Of a stretch of 64,000 nt of DNA, positions 13,491-25,765 are shown in pieces. Below the pieces are notes generated by a model that saw nothing but the letters and a program-made list of their open reading frames with translations, did not search any database and had not been told where the DNA came from. The stretch is from Gordionus sp. m RMFG-2023 (lineage: Eukaryota; Nematomorpha; Gordioida; Chordodea; Parachordodidae), in NCBI RefSeq assembly GCF_954871325.1, contig NC_088776.1, positions 55,965,301 through 56,029,300 on the forward strand, written 5' to 3'. The position numbers and the translations under genes were made by a program. Each line of letters opens with the position of its first letter. The first letter of the stretch is position 1.

Positions 13491-13604
13491 TAATTTATAT
13501 ATTTTATCATTTTTTTAATCACAAAATTTAATACTCATGATCGAATTTATAAAAAATATTAACTTAATTTATATATTTTATTATTTTTTTAATCACAAAA
13601 TTTA
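13457..13604. repeat. two-copy tandem repeat, about 75 bp unit
   Basis: The unit starting TACTCATGATCGAATTTATA and ending ATCACAAAATTTA occurs twice head to tail with almost no differences. It lies just past the LINE fragment. Confidence 0.85.
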
Positions 13605-14310
13605 GAGAACATATTTATTAAGAAAAAACTTATTAAATATATATTTGGGAGCCCCTTAAGGTTTTTACTTAAGAATTAAGATCGCAAATAATTACGTTTG
13701 TTTTGAATTCCATCTCTCAGATGATTATTATTTTTTCTCGTAAAAGATGTCAACAAATTATCCTTTATTTCCCAGCCCCCCCCCCTTCGCCCCATATTAA
13801 CATTTCTTCTCTTTTTTAAAAAAACATTTTTCACTCCATAACATAATAAATTATTTTTTAAATTGAAACACAATTAAAAACAAGATATTAATTATTTCAG
13901 ACCCTGTTTTTTTAATTAATATATTTTGTTTTAATTGCAAATAACATTTTAATAAAAATATTTTAGCCCCAACAGTCTCTACAAGTAATATAAAGTTCTG
14001 ATGAACAATAATTTGATATATACCTATAAAGGAATGCATATTATAAATTCATCTATATTTTTTAAATTAATATATTTTGTTTTAATTGCAAATAACATTT
14101 TAATAAAAATAATTTTAGTCCCAGACTCTACAGGTAATATAAAGTTCTGATAAACAATAATTTGATATATATATATATATAAAGGAATGCATATTATAGA
14201 TCCATATATATTTTTTGAATTAATATAATATTTATGGCTGCTATTATTGAGATAATTAAGCTCCATAAATAAAGCTTATTTAAAAAAAATTGCATATATT
14301 GTTCATATTC

Positions 14311-15719
14311 TTTCATCTTTTTATCCTGCGCCAATTATAACTAAGTTTGTACTTTTTTTTCAAATGCGATTCGTGATCGCTGATAAGCAACTTGGAATTT
14401 GAATTAGATATTATATAATGCTATTTATATTAATTTAAATATAAATAATCTGTAAAAAATGAGTCGACTGTTTAATTATAAATGAGCAATAGTTTATTTA
14501 TTTTTTTCATCAACTTATTTTTATTCATTTATAAAATATATATATAAAACCAAATTCCAATAATAAACTATGATTTAATAAAAATTAAAATAACTCATTC
14601 TAATAAAAGGGAATTGGGACTACAAGTTTCTAAAACATATTAATAATTATTTTTGTAAATATTTTGTTTTAAAAAATAAAAATTCGATGGGTTCTGATGT
14701 AAGGGCTATTTTACTGCCTGTTTTTTTTATATTTTAAAGTTCAGCTTGACATATGAGGGAAGAGATAACAAATGCTAAAAAAACTTCTTAATTTCAAATA
14801 TTTTTTTTCCTCGTGTATATAAACCGGATTAGAATTTACATATTTTAGAAATGAAGTGAGGCACGTGAAGTCCGATTTACCTAAATACCAAGTTACAGAA
14901 GTTAAACCATCTGGCCTTAGGCTAGCATCTGATGATAAATTAGCAGGCTCCAGGATGTTTGGTATTCAAAAAGATCGGCTAATAAAATTAATCGCTGCAT
15001 GCGTTGCATGTATGCCTTGACTATATATACAAATAGGGCCATGGCGCGTTTTGGAATCAACTAATTTTTGTGTGTTCTTACAATGTGGTTGAAATTACAT
15101 CTAATTGGATGGCCTATGACAACTTTGCTCAATCTGATAATAGGTTACTTAGATTAAGACTTGGTAATTACAACCATTCATATCACTATTACAGTCAGAT
15201 TTTGTAATGGTTGAATATTTTCCAAAGGGGAGTTTGATGAGAATATTTTTTTAAAAAAATGATTGATTTTTAAAACTGTGGTATCCTTAAGAGTGATACA
15301 ATAATAAGATTTATAAAAAAGCAGAATTCGTCTTTGCTTTGGAGTAAAATTTCAATTGATATCTTGCACATCGAAATCTATCATATTTCATTGTCAACTG
15401 GTTTTAATTGAATCATGAGCTGCGAATGAACTGATAATTTTTTATGTTAAACTGCCTTTAATAAAATATTAAATCCGGAAGTCCTTTATCATTCCAAACA
15501 TATTCTCACTTTGGGAATAATAGAACCAACAATATACAGATTTGGAAAATTAGCCAACTCATATTTTTCATATCTGTCGATAAAAAAAAAATTACGAATG
15601 CAAGTTTTGATTTATTGATTTATTTGCTTTTTAAAAATAAAGAAATTTTTTATTTAAAGAAAAAAGCAGATAAAAATAGAATAAAAAATATTTTACTTTT
15701 TATTTTTCTTTTTAAATTA
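14311..15719 (-). mobile_element. LINE 3' fragment inserted in copy A'
   Basis: The minus strand of about 14690-15240 matches the 3' ORF end of the LINE at 40.6-41.2 kb, base for base over long words such as GTTCTGATGTAAGGGC and the CATCTGG...CTTAGGCTAGCATCTGATGATAA region. It includes the region that codes the C-terminal endonuclease-like segment there, with several frame breaks. The flanks 14311-14690 and 15240-15719 are unique A/T-rich sequence. Because copy A lacks the whole segment, it was gained here after the duplication or lost from copy A. Confidence 0.7.
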
Positions 15720-15737
15720 TGTTTTAAACGTTAAATT

Positions 15738-15940
15738 TAGTGTTGTTAAAATAGCTCGACTTGAGCGATTACGGCTAAATCAATATTTTATCCAGAAAAA
15801 AATTATACGCAATCCTGAAGATTTTGCTCATAGATGGAACAAAGATTTGGGCATCTAGTGGATAAAATCTCAAGGCTTAGGCAAGACACTTCTGGGTAAA
15901 ATATTGAAATCGACGCAAATCGGGGTCGTTTAACATCATA
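15738..15940. mobile_element. degraded MITE copy
   Basis: Duplicate of the element at 5775-5977. This copy keeps a better left end, TAGTGTTGTTAAAATAGC, which shows that it belongs to the same family as the 2.9-kb MITE. Confidence 0.7.
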
Positions 15941-16775
15941 AATTTTTTTATTTAGAAAAAATTAAGGATATATCTTTCATTGAATATTTTTATTTATAAA
16001 ATAAATGTCATTCAGGCTTTTGTTTCTTTATAGAATTTTCAAAAAATGGTTATAAACTAATTAAATATTTATTTCTTAATTTTATCTCCTCTACTTATAA
16101 GTGTAATCTATTTATTATTACTAAATAACGGGAAATCTAGATGGAATAACATTAGCATGGAAAGATAACACATTATTTTAAATGCAATTGCAATAGTTTT
16201 AATATCCTTAATTGATTGCGAGTTTGTTATAATTATTTAAGGGAAACATGAAAAATCAATAGTTTTAAACCTGAGAAAAAGACATGAAAAATCTATCGTA
16301 TAAAATAACTCTTATTATGCTTTAAAATGTCCTTTTATATTTTTTATTGGCACATTATCTTGAATATTGAAAAAAACTAGTTATAGTTTGTTAAACTTTA
16401 AAAAAATTAAATTGATTAATAGTTTGTTTTTTTCTCAAAAATATTATTTGATTTATATTTTTCAAATCATTTAATATTTATATATTATATTTTATTTAAA
16501 TTAGCCTTTAACTTAAGAAATAACATTAAAGCCAGTGTTATAAGGCTTTAGTTTCATTAACTAATTAATATTTTTTTTAAAATATGAATATTTTTAAATC
16601 TCCATATATTTATATGACCATAATAACGGAACTAAACTTAATAAATAACTCATTCTTAAAAATATCTCTATAAGTTATTCCAAAGTTTATGAAATAAAAT
16701 ACAATGATAATAGAGCTTTAATGCTAATTAGTAAAGACTCATACAATTTGTTGAAAGTAGAAATGAATTTATATT

Positions 16776-16975
16776 GAGTGTTCCTAAACGACTCGATTTG
16801 AGACATTAAATGACTAACGTATTACTTTAGCCAGAATAGTATTCCAAAGCCTAAAAATTCCACCACCTAGATGTCCAACCAAATCATATGTTATCTATGA
16901 CCGAAATCCTTAACCTTGTAATACTTTTCTGGCGAAATTATGAGATATCAGTTTTTAAAAATCGAGCCGAGACTA
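16776..16975. mobile_element. degraded MITE copy
   Basis: Counterpart of 6857-7060 in block A', with GAGTGTTCCTAAACGACTCG at the left and AATCGAGCCGAGAC at the right. The internal arms are still partly inverted. Confidence 0.6.
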
Positions 16976-17324
16976 ATTACATTTTCCAATACACACATTA
17001 TAAGCAAATAATACTGAATCAAATATCAAATTCATTTTATATCTCTACTTTTCTAAAAAATTAAATTCAATCAATTTTGATTTTTCATTTTATCTCATTT
17101 GCAGCATATTTAAATAAGAAATATTTTTATTCAGTTCATTAAAAATTAAGCCTGGTTCAATTTCTTTTATAAATATTATTTAAACCAGACTTGATCATTA
17201 TATAAATTGAAAAAATAAAATATAAAAGTTACAATTTTATAATAATAAAAATTGTCTACAATTCATATTAGGAAAAAAAAAATTAATACATATAATTTAA
17301 AAAAAGAAAATACCAATATTAATA

Positions 17325-17760
17325 TTCAAAGAAATCATCTTGTGAATGAGGCTACTCATGAAGCTAATGTAATTAGCCTTGTGGCAATGACTATATTTTG
17401 CTTTGAGGAGAAGTCTACGTTTATCTATAAGTTTAAGAAAGTGAGAACCAAGATTCGTAAATAAGGATAAAGCGCGATTCCGAAATGTTGTTAGTGAAAA
17501 TTATCGGAATGAATATGTAGTCTTGCAAAATTTCTGAATATTTAGCAATTCCTAATTGGTCTTTTTCCTCAAGGATGTTCGAGGGTTTATTGGAGGGAGC
17601 ATGGATCAATGCACGAATAATCCCTGACCAGGAATTTGTTTCTCTTTTAAGGAATTTGAGAAATACCATCTGGTTACCTATCAGATCTGAAAACACCTGG
17701 AGGTATTGGGAAGAACGGAATTTTAGCGGATCTCAAAGCTATAGGATAATCGAATTTAAA
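17325..17760 (-). mobile_element. LINE 3' fragment
   Basis: Minus-strand translation includes EEKDQLGIAKYSEILQDYIF and IPIIFTNN. This matches the KYSEL...FVPVAVET region that follows the endonuclease-like motif in this LINE family. The upstream W and D residues of the family motif are not intact, so it is dead. The best preserved of the three block copies. Plus-strand frames at 17.25-17.46 and 17.58-17.78 kb are shadows. Confidence 0.75.
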
Positions 17761-18254
17761 AAAGATTTTTTAAATTGATTTATATATTTCGTTAACTTTA
17801 TTATTATTTTTTTGCAAATAATCACAAAATTTAAGAATATATTTATTAAGAAAATATATTAACTAAAACTTATATAATAGAAAAATTTTATTTTTTAAAA
17901 ATAAATATATTTAAATTTCTGGGGAGCCCCGTAAATGTTTTCACGACTGAAGATCTCAATAACCATTCTTAAGGATAATTACGTTTACTTATTAATTCCA
18001 TCTCTCGGATGATTAGTATTTTTCTTCGTAATGAACAAATCCATATTTAATTTTTTTCTCCCTCTTTAAAAAAAGATTTTCACTTTATAACATAATAAAT
18101 TATTTTTTTAAATTGAAAATTTTAAATAAAATTATTTACCAATAAAAAAAACATAATGCAGAATTTTTATTTTTTTAAATAAATATTATTTTCATATTTT
18201 ATATGTGAAATAATAAATTACAAATTAATATCTCAATAATTTGAAAATATATAT

Positions 18255-18565
18255 ATATTAAATTTTTTGGACTAAAATATTATAAAACGGCATACAATTG
18301 TAAATAATGTCTGGCATGGAACCGAGGATGGAGATAAAATTTGATCTGCATATCTCGAGAGATAATCCTTGTCTAAGATATAAATTATCTTTGGAATCTC
18401 CTGTGAATGTTGTTAATCTTTTACTCAAAGTTATTAACAAGAGGATGGCTTCTCCGTCGAACTTCCCCAATGTGGTAGTAACGAATGGTAAAAAAAATAT
18501 GTTAGAATATTTTTTTGCGTCTAAATGATTCGGCAGCCACAATGGATGCGAATTGTGCGTTTAAT
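18255..18565 (-). mobile_element. LINE C-terminal fragment
   Basis: A minus-strand frame of about 90 codons contains FVTTTLGKFDGEAI, SKRLTTFTGDSKDN and ICRSNFISILGSMP. These follow the family pattern of a TLG motif, a GDP/GDS turn and a final helix ending RGNxxSxLGTMP. No stop interrupts this piece, but it lacks everything upstream. It is from a different subfamily than the 17.3-kb copy. Confidence 0.75.
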
Positions 18566-19404
18566 TTTGCATACGACAAATATAATCTCATACCAAAGAT
18601 TTTTTATATCGCCGGCCAGTTGTTTGAATCTTTAATGGATATATATATAAATAGGTAAATAAAAAATACGTCGATATTTAGCTCACTAATAAAATTTATA
18701 AGCCATGATATTCTTGCTTATGGATGGTAAAATGATTTGGACATCAATCAGCCAAATTTCTAGACTTTAGAGATATTATTTTAGCTAAAATTTTGTTTTA
18801 GCCATTTTCAAAAATAATACGATTCTAGCCTTTTAACAACTTCCCTTCCAATAAATAAAAAAAATTTATCTTCTATGCACTTATATTTTTAATTATAAGC
18901 TACTTTATATTTTCCTTATTTCTAAAACAATTTTCTAACTTCTTTAAATCTTTAATTGGAGATTCATTAAATATCTACCCAATTTTCTATAATATTATAA
19001 TTATCATATACCCTCTAGGGTTTGGTTAAAAGACGCTAAAGCTACCCGGACAGCTGTTTAAACTTTCAAACCACATAATAAATAAATATAAATGACAAAT
19101 AAAAGAAAAATCCCCTACTGGCATAGTTTTAGTTGTCGCCGTTGCGGGGTATTTTATTATATAAAGATCATTCTACTTTTCGGTAGCATTTATTGAGATG
19201 CATCTGTTCTCTCTTTTTGTTGGACGTTTCTATCCATTATAATTTTACCAACTGACCATTTATTTATATGTATATCAATAAAAGTCAGGTCATGACACGC
19301 CATTTTGGTTACACGTATAAATATTAGTACATGAAAACTTAGAAAAAAATGAAAATCAAAATGGCCTGTCACCAGCTGATTTGAATTCAAATAAGCTCCA
19401 AAAT
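18566..19404. other. intergenic DNA with an old repeat, no gene
   Basis: About 18690-18800 resembles the MITE-like sub-repeat in the 7.9-12.2-kb duplication (GGACATCA..CAAATTTCTAGACTTT). The remaining sequence up to 19.4 kb, including a slightly GC-richer patch near 19.02-19.40 kb, gave no recognisable product; the minus-strand frame at 19190-19408 resembles nothing known to me. Confidence 0.45.
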
Positions 19405-19409
19405 GCATT

Positions 19410-19590
19410 TTAAATTAATGTTGAAATCGGCACAAATCAATATTTTATCTAGAACAATATTTCAAAGATGACACAAATGTTTGGACATCCATTCGCAGAA
19501 TCTTGAGGCTTAGGTAATATTTTTCTGGTAAAAATATTGTGTTATCCGTTTTTAAAAATTGGCTCAAATTGAACACTTTTAGTAACACTA
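19410..19590. mobile_element. degraded MITE copy
   Basis: The right half is clear: AATCTTGAGGCTTAGGTAAT, then a GTGTTATCCGTTTTTAA arm and an AGTAACACTA end. The left terminus is eroded. Confidence 0.55.
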
Positions 19591-20179
19591 ATTTTAATGA
19601 ATGAATTACTCATCAGTCTAGATAGGTATTAAATGTCATTGGTTCTGTCTAAATGCATCATGGGTTACGAAAAGTAAAATCAGTTTTGAAGGTAGCTTTG
19701 AAAAAAGTATTTTACTATTTATATAATATAATATAAACTCTTATAATTTAGAAAAAAATATCGATCAAAAAAGAACGTTTTATTTTTTCTTTTATATTTG
19801 CTTTAATCATTTAAATAATATATTATTTTTAAATTAAATATAAATAAAATATTGTTTTTTTTTCTTTTCTTTTTTTTCTAAATTTTATTTTTTTATTACA
19901 ATTTAACTAAACTTTTTTAACTTTTAAAAAAAAATATATATTAAAAATAAAATAAATTTAGTCATTTAAAAAATTAAAAATTTCGCGTAAATATACATAT
20001 ATTAAAAAAAACATATACTGTATTTAAAAAAATATATATATAATTTAGCAATTCTAGATATTTCAAGAAATTTAACAACCAACGACTTCATAATTGGAAA
20101 TATAATTAGTGCAAATGATTATAAAGAAGAGGGGGGGGAGGGGGGATTTTAAATAATTTAGGGATGAAAGAAAAAATCT

Positions 20180-20660
20180 AGATTAATCGGGCTCCTCGGG
20201 GAATGACCTATGAATCATGTGAAATTAGATTTTATAATCTGAATTCCTATGCGTTGACGTAAGTAGACGCCTTGGGTCTCCTGATTTTGTTCTTAAGGTT
20301 CTGCCAATCTTTTTAATTAGGCTAAGAGCCTGACTTCCAAGGGATGTTAAGGTTGTCGTGACAACTGGTACCAATTTATATTCATCTGGAATATCCATAT
20401 ATTTATTTGTTTTAAAATCTTCAGTGTATTTTAAAATGTCTTTATTGATGTTGGAGGGTGAGAGGGGGTCAACGCAGGAGAAATCCCACGCTAGAAATTG
20501 GCCATTCTCCCAAGGAATTTGTGAAATTCTATCGGGTCGTCTCCCATCCGTAAAGAGACATGAGGGTTCTAAAGTGGCAGAAAGCCTGCGGACTGTAAAG
20601 CTCGTTTTATGAGAGCATTACATCTGTTATGCCGGATTGAGCGACCAGTGCTAGAGATGC
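20180..20660 (-). mobile_element. LINE C-terminal fragment with RPD motif
   Basis: Reading the minus strand across a few frameshifts gives RHNRCNALIKRALQSAGF, then TDGRRPDRISQIPWENGQF, LAWDFSCVDPLSPSNI, and later VVTTTLTSLGSQAL, LIKKIGRT and SGDPR. The R-PD...W(D) pattern resembles the restriction-enzyme-like endonuclease that follows the reverse transcriptase in R2-type non-LTR elements (family knowledge; my assignment is inferred). No reverse transcriptase remains in this copy. The plus-strand frame at 20358-20612 is a shadow. Confidence 0.75.
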
Positions 20661-21962
20661 ATTAGAGGCAATGACGACCAGTTTGACTTACATGTTTTAA
20701 TTTAAAGTTTGAATATATATTTTTAATATTTTTACCCATTTTAGATAAAAACTCTCAAGAAATTAATGTTTTAAAACATTAAAATAAAGTTTTTAAGTAT
20801 AAATTCTCAATTGATCAGCTTCTTCGTGGTGGATTTTTTTAAAGAAGATATCACATCTTGATTTACCCCCTTAAAATATTTTAACTCCCCGCACTCCTAT
20901 TAATTTTATCCATATCACCAGTAAGATAAGTAGAAGCAAATATCTTTCACCCCCGTTTATTTGGATAATGCCCCTGATCTTTCAACTGCTTATTAATATA
21001 TAATTACAAAATTTTCTTAGGATAATTTTTTTTTCCTCTCTATTATGTGTATCATTCATGTTTTGAGAAATGCCATATTGTTTTTTCCTTTAAATTTTCT
21101 TTTGAGCCACGATATTTAACTATTTTTGACTTTTAATTACAGCAAATTAAATCATTGTATTTTATTAATATTATTCTCTTTTAGAAAACAAAGATAATTT
21201 TCACCATAAATTACAAAGTAAGAAATTTGTAATATAAGAACAAATCACCAGTGTTGCTAAATCCTAATTTTAAATGCAGCTCCTTAACGCAATGGCCAAT
21301 AAAGTACCGCGCTACCGCTACTTATCAAAAAAATAGTCCTCTATTAGCTGCCATTTTTAAAAAGTAGCTTGGCTATTTTTAAGCTATTTTAAAAAAAAGA
21401 AAATTTTTAATAATTTATTTTATTTTTTTGTCTATAATTTGAAAATCTACATTTATGAAAATATTCATTAATTATAAAATGAATTTATAAATTATATATA
21501 ATTAAAAAGTAGTTTTCTTATCATTCTTTTATTATTGACATGAACATTCAAAAAATTAAAAACACTATTAAAATTTAAAAATAAATAATTCAAGGTGTTG
21601 CCAAAAGTTATGACAATTATCCCCTGCAGTTAAACACCTTAATTTATAGCCAACTTTTGAAAACATTTATTAAATTTTGGAAAATGAAGGAAAATTGATA
21701 TTATTGTTATCAAGATTTTCATCTTCATCAAGTGTAATTTCGTTAATATTATCTGTGTTTTAAATCACACATATACCCATTTTGTAAAAGTTTTAAATCT
21801 TTCACATATATAAATTTCAATTTATAAATTAAATAATAAAATATAATAATGGCTATTTGGCAAAAAAATGGCGCGCTCTTACCTTAAGCTACTATTTATT
21901 CATACTATATGCCCTTTTAAAGATGATATAATACCATAAATTGTAATTATATCTAATTATAG
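20661..21962. other. intergenic DNA; possible hAT end near 21.25 kb
   Basis: No gene could be supported. A CAGTGTTGCTAAATCC word at about 21250 followed by GCGCTACCGCTACTT resembles a hAT terminus, and a similar GGCGCGCTCTTACC...AGCTACT motif lies near 21870, but no matching second end or target duplication was found. Confidence 0.35.
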
Positions 21963-22869
21963 AATTTATAATATTGTATATGAGTCTACCCATTTAATCA
22001 TAAATAATCACCATTTAAACCTAAATTTAGTATCATTTTTTATCTTGTGGTCCTCATCTGACACCTAATAATTTTGTCGAGGACATAAAGATGATAAATT
22101 CCCCTAAATGACCATTAAATTATTCGTGATTGTCAAAGAATTAAATCTTTATAAACTGTTCCATATAAATATCCCTAATCAGCCAGAACAGCTTTTGATC
22201 ACATTGAGGATATTTTTAGTATATTTATTTAAGATTTTTCCTAATTATAATTTTTTAAAAAAAAATTTATTATTTTTAGAACTGACAAAAAATTTTATTC
22301 ATGAAACTCGCAAGGTACATTAATTTTAACAAAATAAAAGCTGGGCATAATATATTATAAGTTTTTAAGTTAACTTCAAAATAAAAACAAAAAAATTTTA
22401 TTTTTATTTTCAATAATATTGATAAATATATCTAGGCGGTCTTAATTCATCTGCTTCTAGCCTTGTTAAAAGATAATCATTCTCATTTTTAACTTTTTTA
22501 AAATAGGAGTTAAGTAATGACTTAGAAGGAAATCTAAAAACTATAATATAACCTTTACACGAAAATACTATATTTTATTAATTTGTAAAAATATAATTGC
22601 AATCACAATTTGAAATTTTTTATATATATTTTAGTTACAATGTGAACACCAGAAAAAGTCACGCACAACTGACAAAAAATGCATGTAAATTTTTTTTTCC
22701 ATTATACATAATTAGTTGGATTTCCATATTTTTATTTGTTAATTTTAGAAATGGTTCTTACCCTTTCATCTATGCAATAGAGCCCCATGTTGAATTACAT
22801 CAAAGTATAATAATGCTAATTTATTTTTATGTTTCAATAAGGATATTATACACCATATATTTCCTTTAA
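21963..22869 (+). CDS. possible AIG1/ADTRP-like membrane protein, 3' exons only
   Basis: Two candidate exons, 21963-22046 and 22635-22869 (stop TAA), join in phase across a 588-nt GT-AG intron. The first reads ...LIINNHHLNLNLVSFFI, reminiscent of the NH..H motif before a membrane helix in the AIG1/ADTRP family (known fatty-acid-ester hydrolases with a Thr/His active site). The second has TRKSHAQLTKN, then hydrophobic segments separated by NFRNGSYPFIYAIEP, which recalls the family's TGxWVYPF motif at about the right distance. Against it: the match is from memory and weak, no exon with the catalytic Thr was found upstream, and A/T-rich chance ORFs of this length occur here. It could also be a decayed copy. 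Confidence 0.28.
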
Positions 22870-25479
22870 AATTTAAGGATGCATCCAAAGTTTAAAATAT
22901 TTCCAAAAAAATAATGATTCCCGCATTTATACATTATGCGTCCTAATTCGATTTCGAAAATTTCATTAATAAGTTAATTTTTTAGAATAAAATAATTTTG
23001 ACTTGAACGCACCACTTAAATAATTCACATATTTTAATAAAACTATCCCAAATAATTTTGGTTTTTTTTAACATTATAGTATGGCACATTATATTTTGCC
23101 TTTTAAAAAAATATATTTCAATCTGTCTTTTATTTAAGAAATCTTAAGAATAAATTAAGATTTCATGATATCGTAATGAAGTTTATAAATACCATACAAC
23201 AGGAGATGAGATATCTACACTTTTATTTTTATGCCATATGAATTGAAAAAAAAATAAGGGATAGAAAAAGCAAAGCACTACTATTACATTTAACATAATT
23301 TAATATATATTTTTTTGTCACCAAATAAAAAGTTGAATATCATAGATTGCAAAATTTTCCCAATTAATTATTTACAATTAAGTTTATTTTGATACCAGGG
23401 GCCTGCTTCAAGACCAAATTAGTTAAATTCTCCTATATGATAAAAAAAATAATCCTATTTTCGAAATTATTAATTTTATTTTATGGGACTATTATATTTT
23501 TAGCTTAAATCTAATAATAAATATGTATTTTTAACAAATTTAATTCTAATAAATAAAACACAAAAATAAAATTAAGAATACCACCTGAATGAAGAGATTA
23601 TAAAAGTAAAAATTTTGGACCAAAAGGAAATCCGTGTGGTAGTAATCAATAGAGTGGTAAAATAAATATCATATCCATTAAATATCGTTGCTAAACATTT
23701 AGATTTAGACAATCTTTACATAAGATTTTAGCCAAAATAATATTAAACAAGCCTCAAAATTTTGTTCATAAATTTTCAAACCTTTCTGGCCTCTATAAGC
23801 AAAATTCCTTGCATAATATTCTTTATCTAAAATATTGAGTTAACCGTTTTTAGAGCCCTTTAATGCTCAATACTAGTAAATTCATATATCATTTTTTTCA
23901 TATTAATATTTCTGTCATATAATGTCAATGTCCTAAGATGTTTTTTCTGGCTTTAATTTCTTTATAGCGATAATATATTTATATTAAGATGTAAGTGTCC
24001 AAAGTTGTTTGTTAGACCGTTTTATCTTATTACTTACCTTTCAAAAATAAATATAATATATAAAAAACTGATTTAGAAGTATAAAAAAACAAGAAATATA
24101 TATTTATTTTGAAATAAGATTTGTAATGAAACCAACGTCTGGGCTTTTGAAGAACGTGAATTATGCGTAGTTGGAAAACTAAATTTCGACGGTGAATTTA
24201 TATTTAACAATAATGATGAAAATCAAGGGGAAAATTATATTCATAAATATACAATTTTATAAATATTTCCAATATTCTAAAATTATAGGGTAATGGTGTT
24301 TGATTATCTTTCTGAAATCAATTATAAGGGATCATAATTATAAAAAATCGGATATTATATATAAATAATTTTAATTATAAAATTTATAGGTGTTGGATTA
24401 CTTTTTGCTTTAAAATAAAGACATATGCATAATTTGACTGTTGAATTTTGAGCCTTTTTACATAAAAATGTAAATAATAAAATATCGATTTTGAAACAAT
24501 CAATTTATTCATAATTATTAATTATATAATAATAAATTAACAGCAAAAACATAATAAAATTAAAGTTAACAATTCTCTTTCTATATAAATCATCTTATAT
24601 AGTATAATTATTTGCATAATATATAATAATAATCGTTGGATTATAATCATTATACAATACATAATAATGTCTCCTTATTCATCAAAATTTAGCAGTTATC
24701 TATGATATAGACTAAAGTCTATAGATAAAGTTAGAATTTTTCAATGGCGAATATAATATATAAAAGATTAAAGGACAAAATATATCCTTATTTGGGGACC
24801 AGTGTTTATACCCATTAGCATAATACAAGTGAGCATTTTAAATATAAATCTTTTTCCATTTTCCTATTTTGAAAATTTTTTCTTACATAATTTTTTCCCG
24901 ATTTTTGAGGTGAGGAACAAAAAGATTTAGCTTGGGGATATAGGGGATATACATGATGGATGTATTTAATGCCAGTAATCATTTTTCAGAATAATAAATA
25001 TTATTTTTAATCAATATTATTTTTATTCTTTTCTAACGATTAAGAAATTTTAGCCCTGATGCTATAAGAGTGTTTTTAAAAAAAGAAATCTCAATGTTCT
25101 ATACAAACTTAATCTATTCCCTATTCATAGTTCTCATTACTTGCCATGACCTAGCAAATATTATTTTAAAACTTATTTTTGTCTTTTTATAAAATTTTTA
25201 ACATTTAATTTTTTTTTAATTTTCATTTTTTTTAAAAAATGTTCTTTTTCAATATATTCTTATTCTTTTTATGTATATTTTTTAAAATCACGTTTATTAG
25301 ATAATGAATAATTTTTTAAAAAATATAAAAAGGGTCATTCTATAAAAGCCAAAGTGTGACTATTACTACAAATTCTCCCCAAAATGCATAATTATAGTTT
25401 AAATTAATAATTCGGATTTTTCGTTTTTGAAAAAAAAATTCTTTATGCAATTATTCTGATTTTGTCACCAAAATAATGT
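22870..25479. other. A+T-rich intergenic DNA with one degraded MITE
   Basis: About 23680-23880 is an eroded MITE relative (GTTGCTAAACATTTAG left, GAGTTAACCGTTTTTAGAGC right, inverted arms between). An open plus-strand stretch of about 50 codons near 24108-24260 is unexplained. Nothing else was recognised. Confidence 0.5.
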
Positions 25480-25765
25480 AAAAAACTTACATTTCTGCTT
25501 GACATATATCCAAAAGAGGATATAACGATGGTGTTAATAATTAGTCAATTTTGATATTTATTCTTTGTCTAGGAATCGGAGACGAGTTGATTTTTTTTAG
25601 AAAGAAAGGAATGCATGTCAAATCCTAAATTAATGATTTAACATAAAACCTAATGTATTCAACTATCTTGCTTCTGGTCATCATTTGATTATAAATAAGT
25701 AAGCTAAAGAATGTTTTCTGGCCCTCGTATTAAAACAAAGGTATAGAATAATGGTAAAAAATATA
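25480..25765 (-). mobile_element. decayed LINE 3' fragment
   Basis: Nucleotide-level match to the 40.76-41.05-kb part of the long LINE, for example CTGCTTGACATATATCCAAAAG versus CCGCTTGGCATATGTCCAAG, and AATGCATGTCAAATCCTAAATT versus a GCATGTGTAGTCCCAAATT word there. Coding sense is lost. Confidence 0.55.

Larger units (their letters stand above)
13880..17780 (+). repeat. segmental duplication, copy A' with an insertion
   Basis: Direct duplicate of 5.48-7.65 kb. Its first 160 bp are themselves tandemly doubled (about 13911-14070 and 14071-14230). Relative to copy A it has an extra segment at 14311-15719 holding a LINE fragment, placed exactly between words contiguous in copy A (CATATTCTT and GTTTTAAACG). 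Reading frames on the minus strand at 13.68-14.27 kb are by-products of this repeat. Confidence 0.8.
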
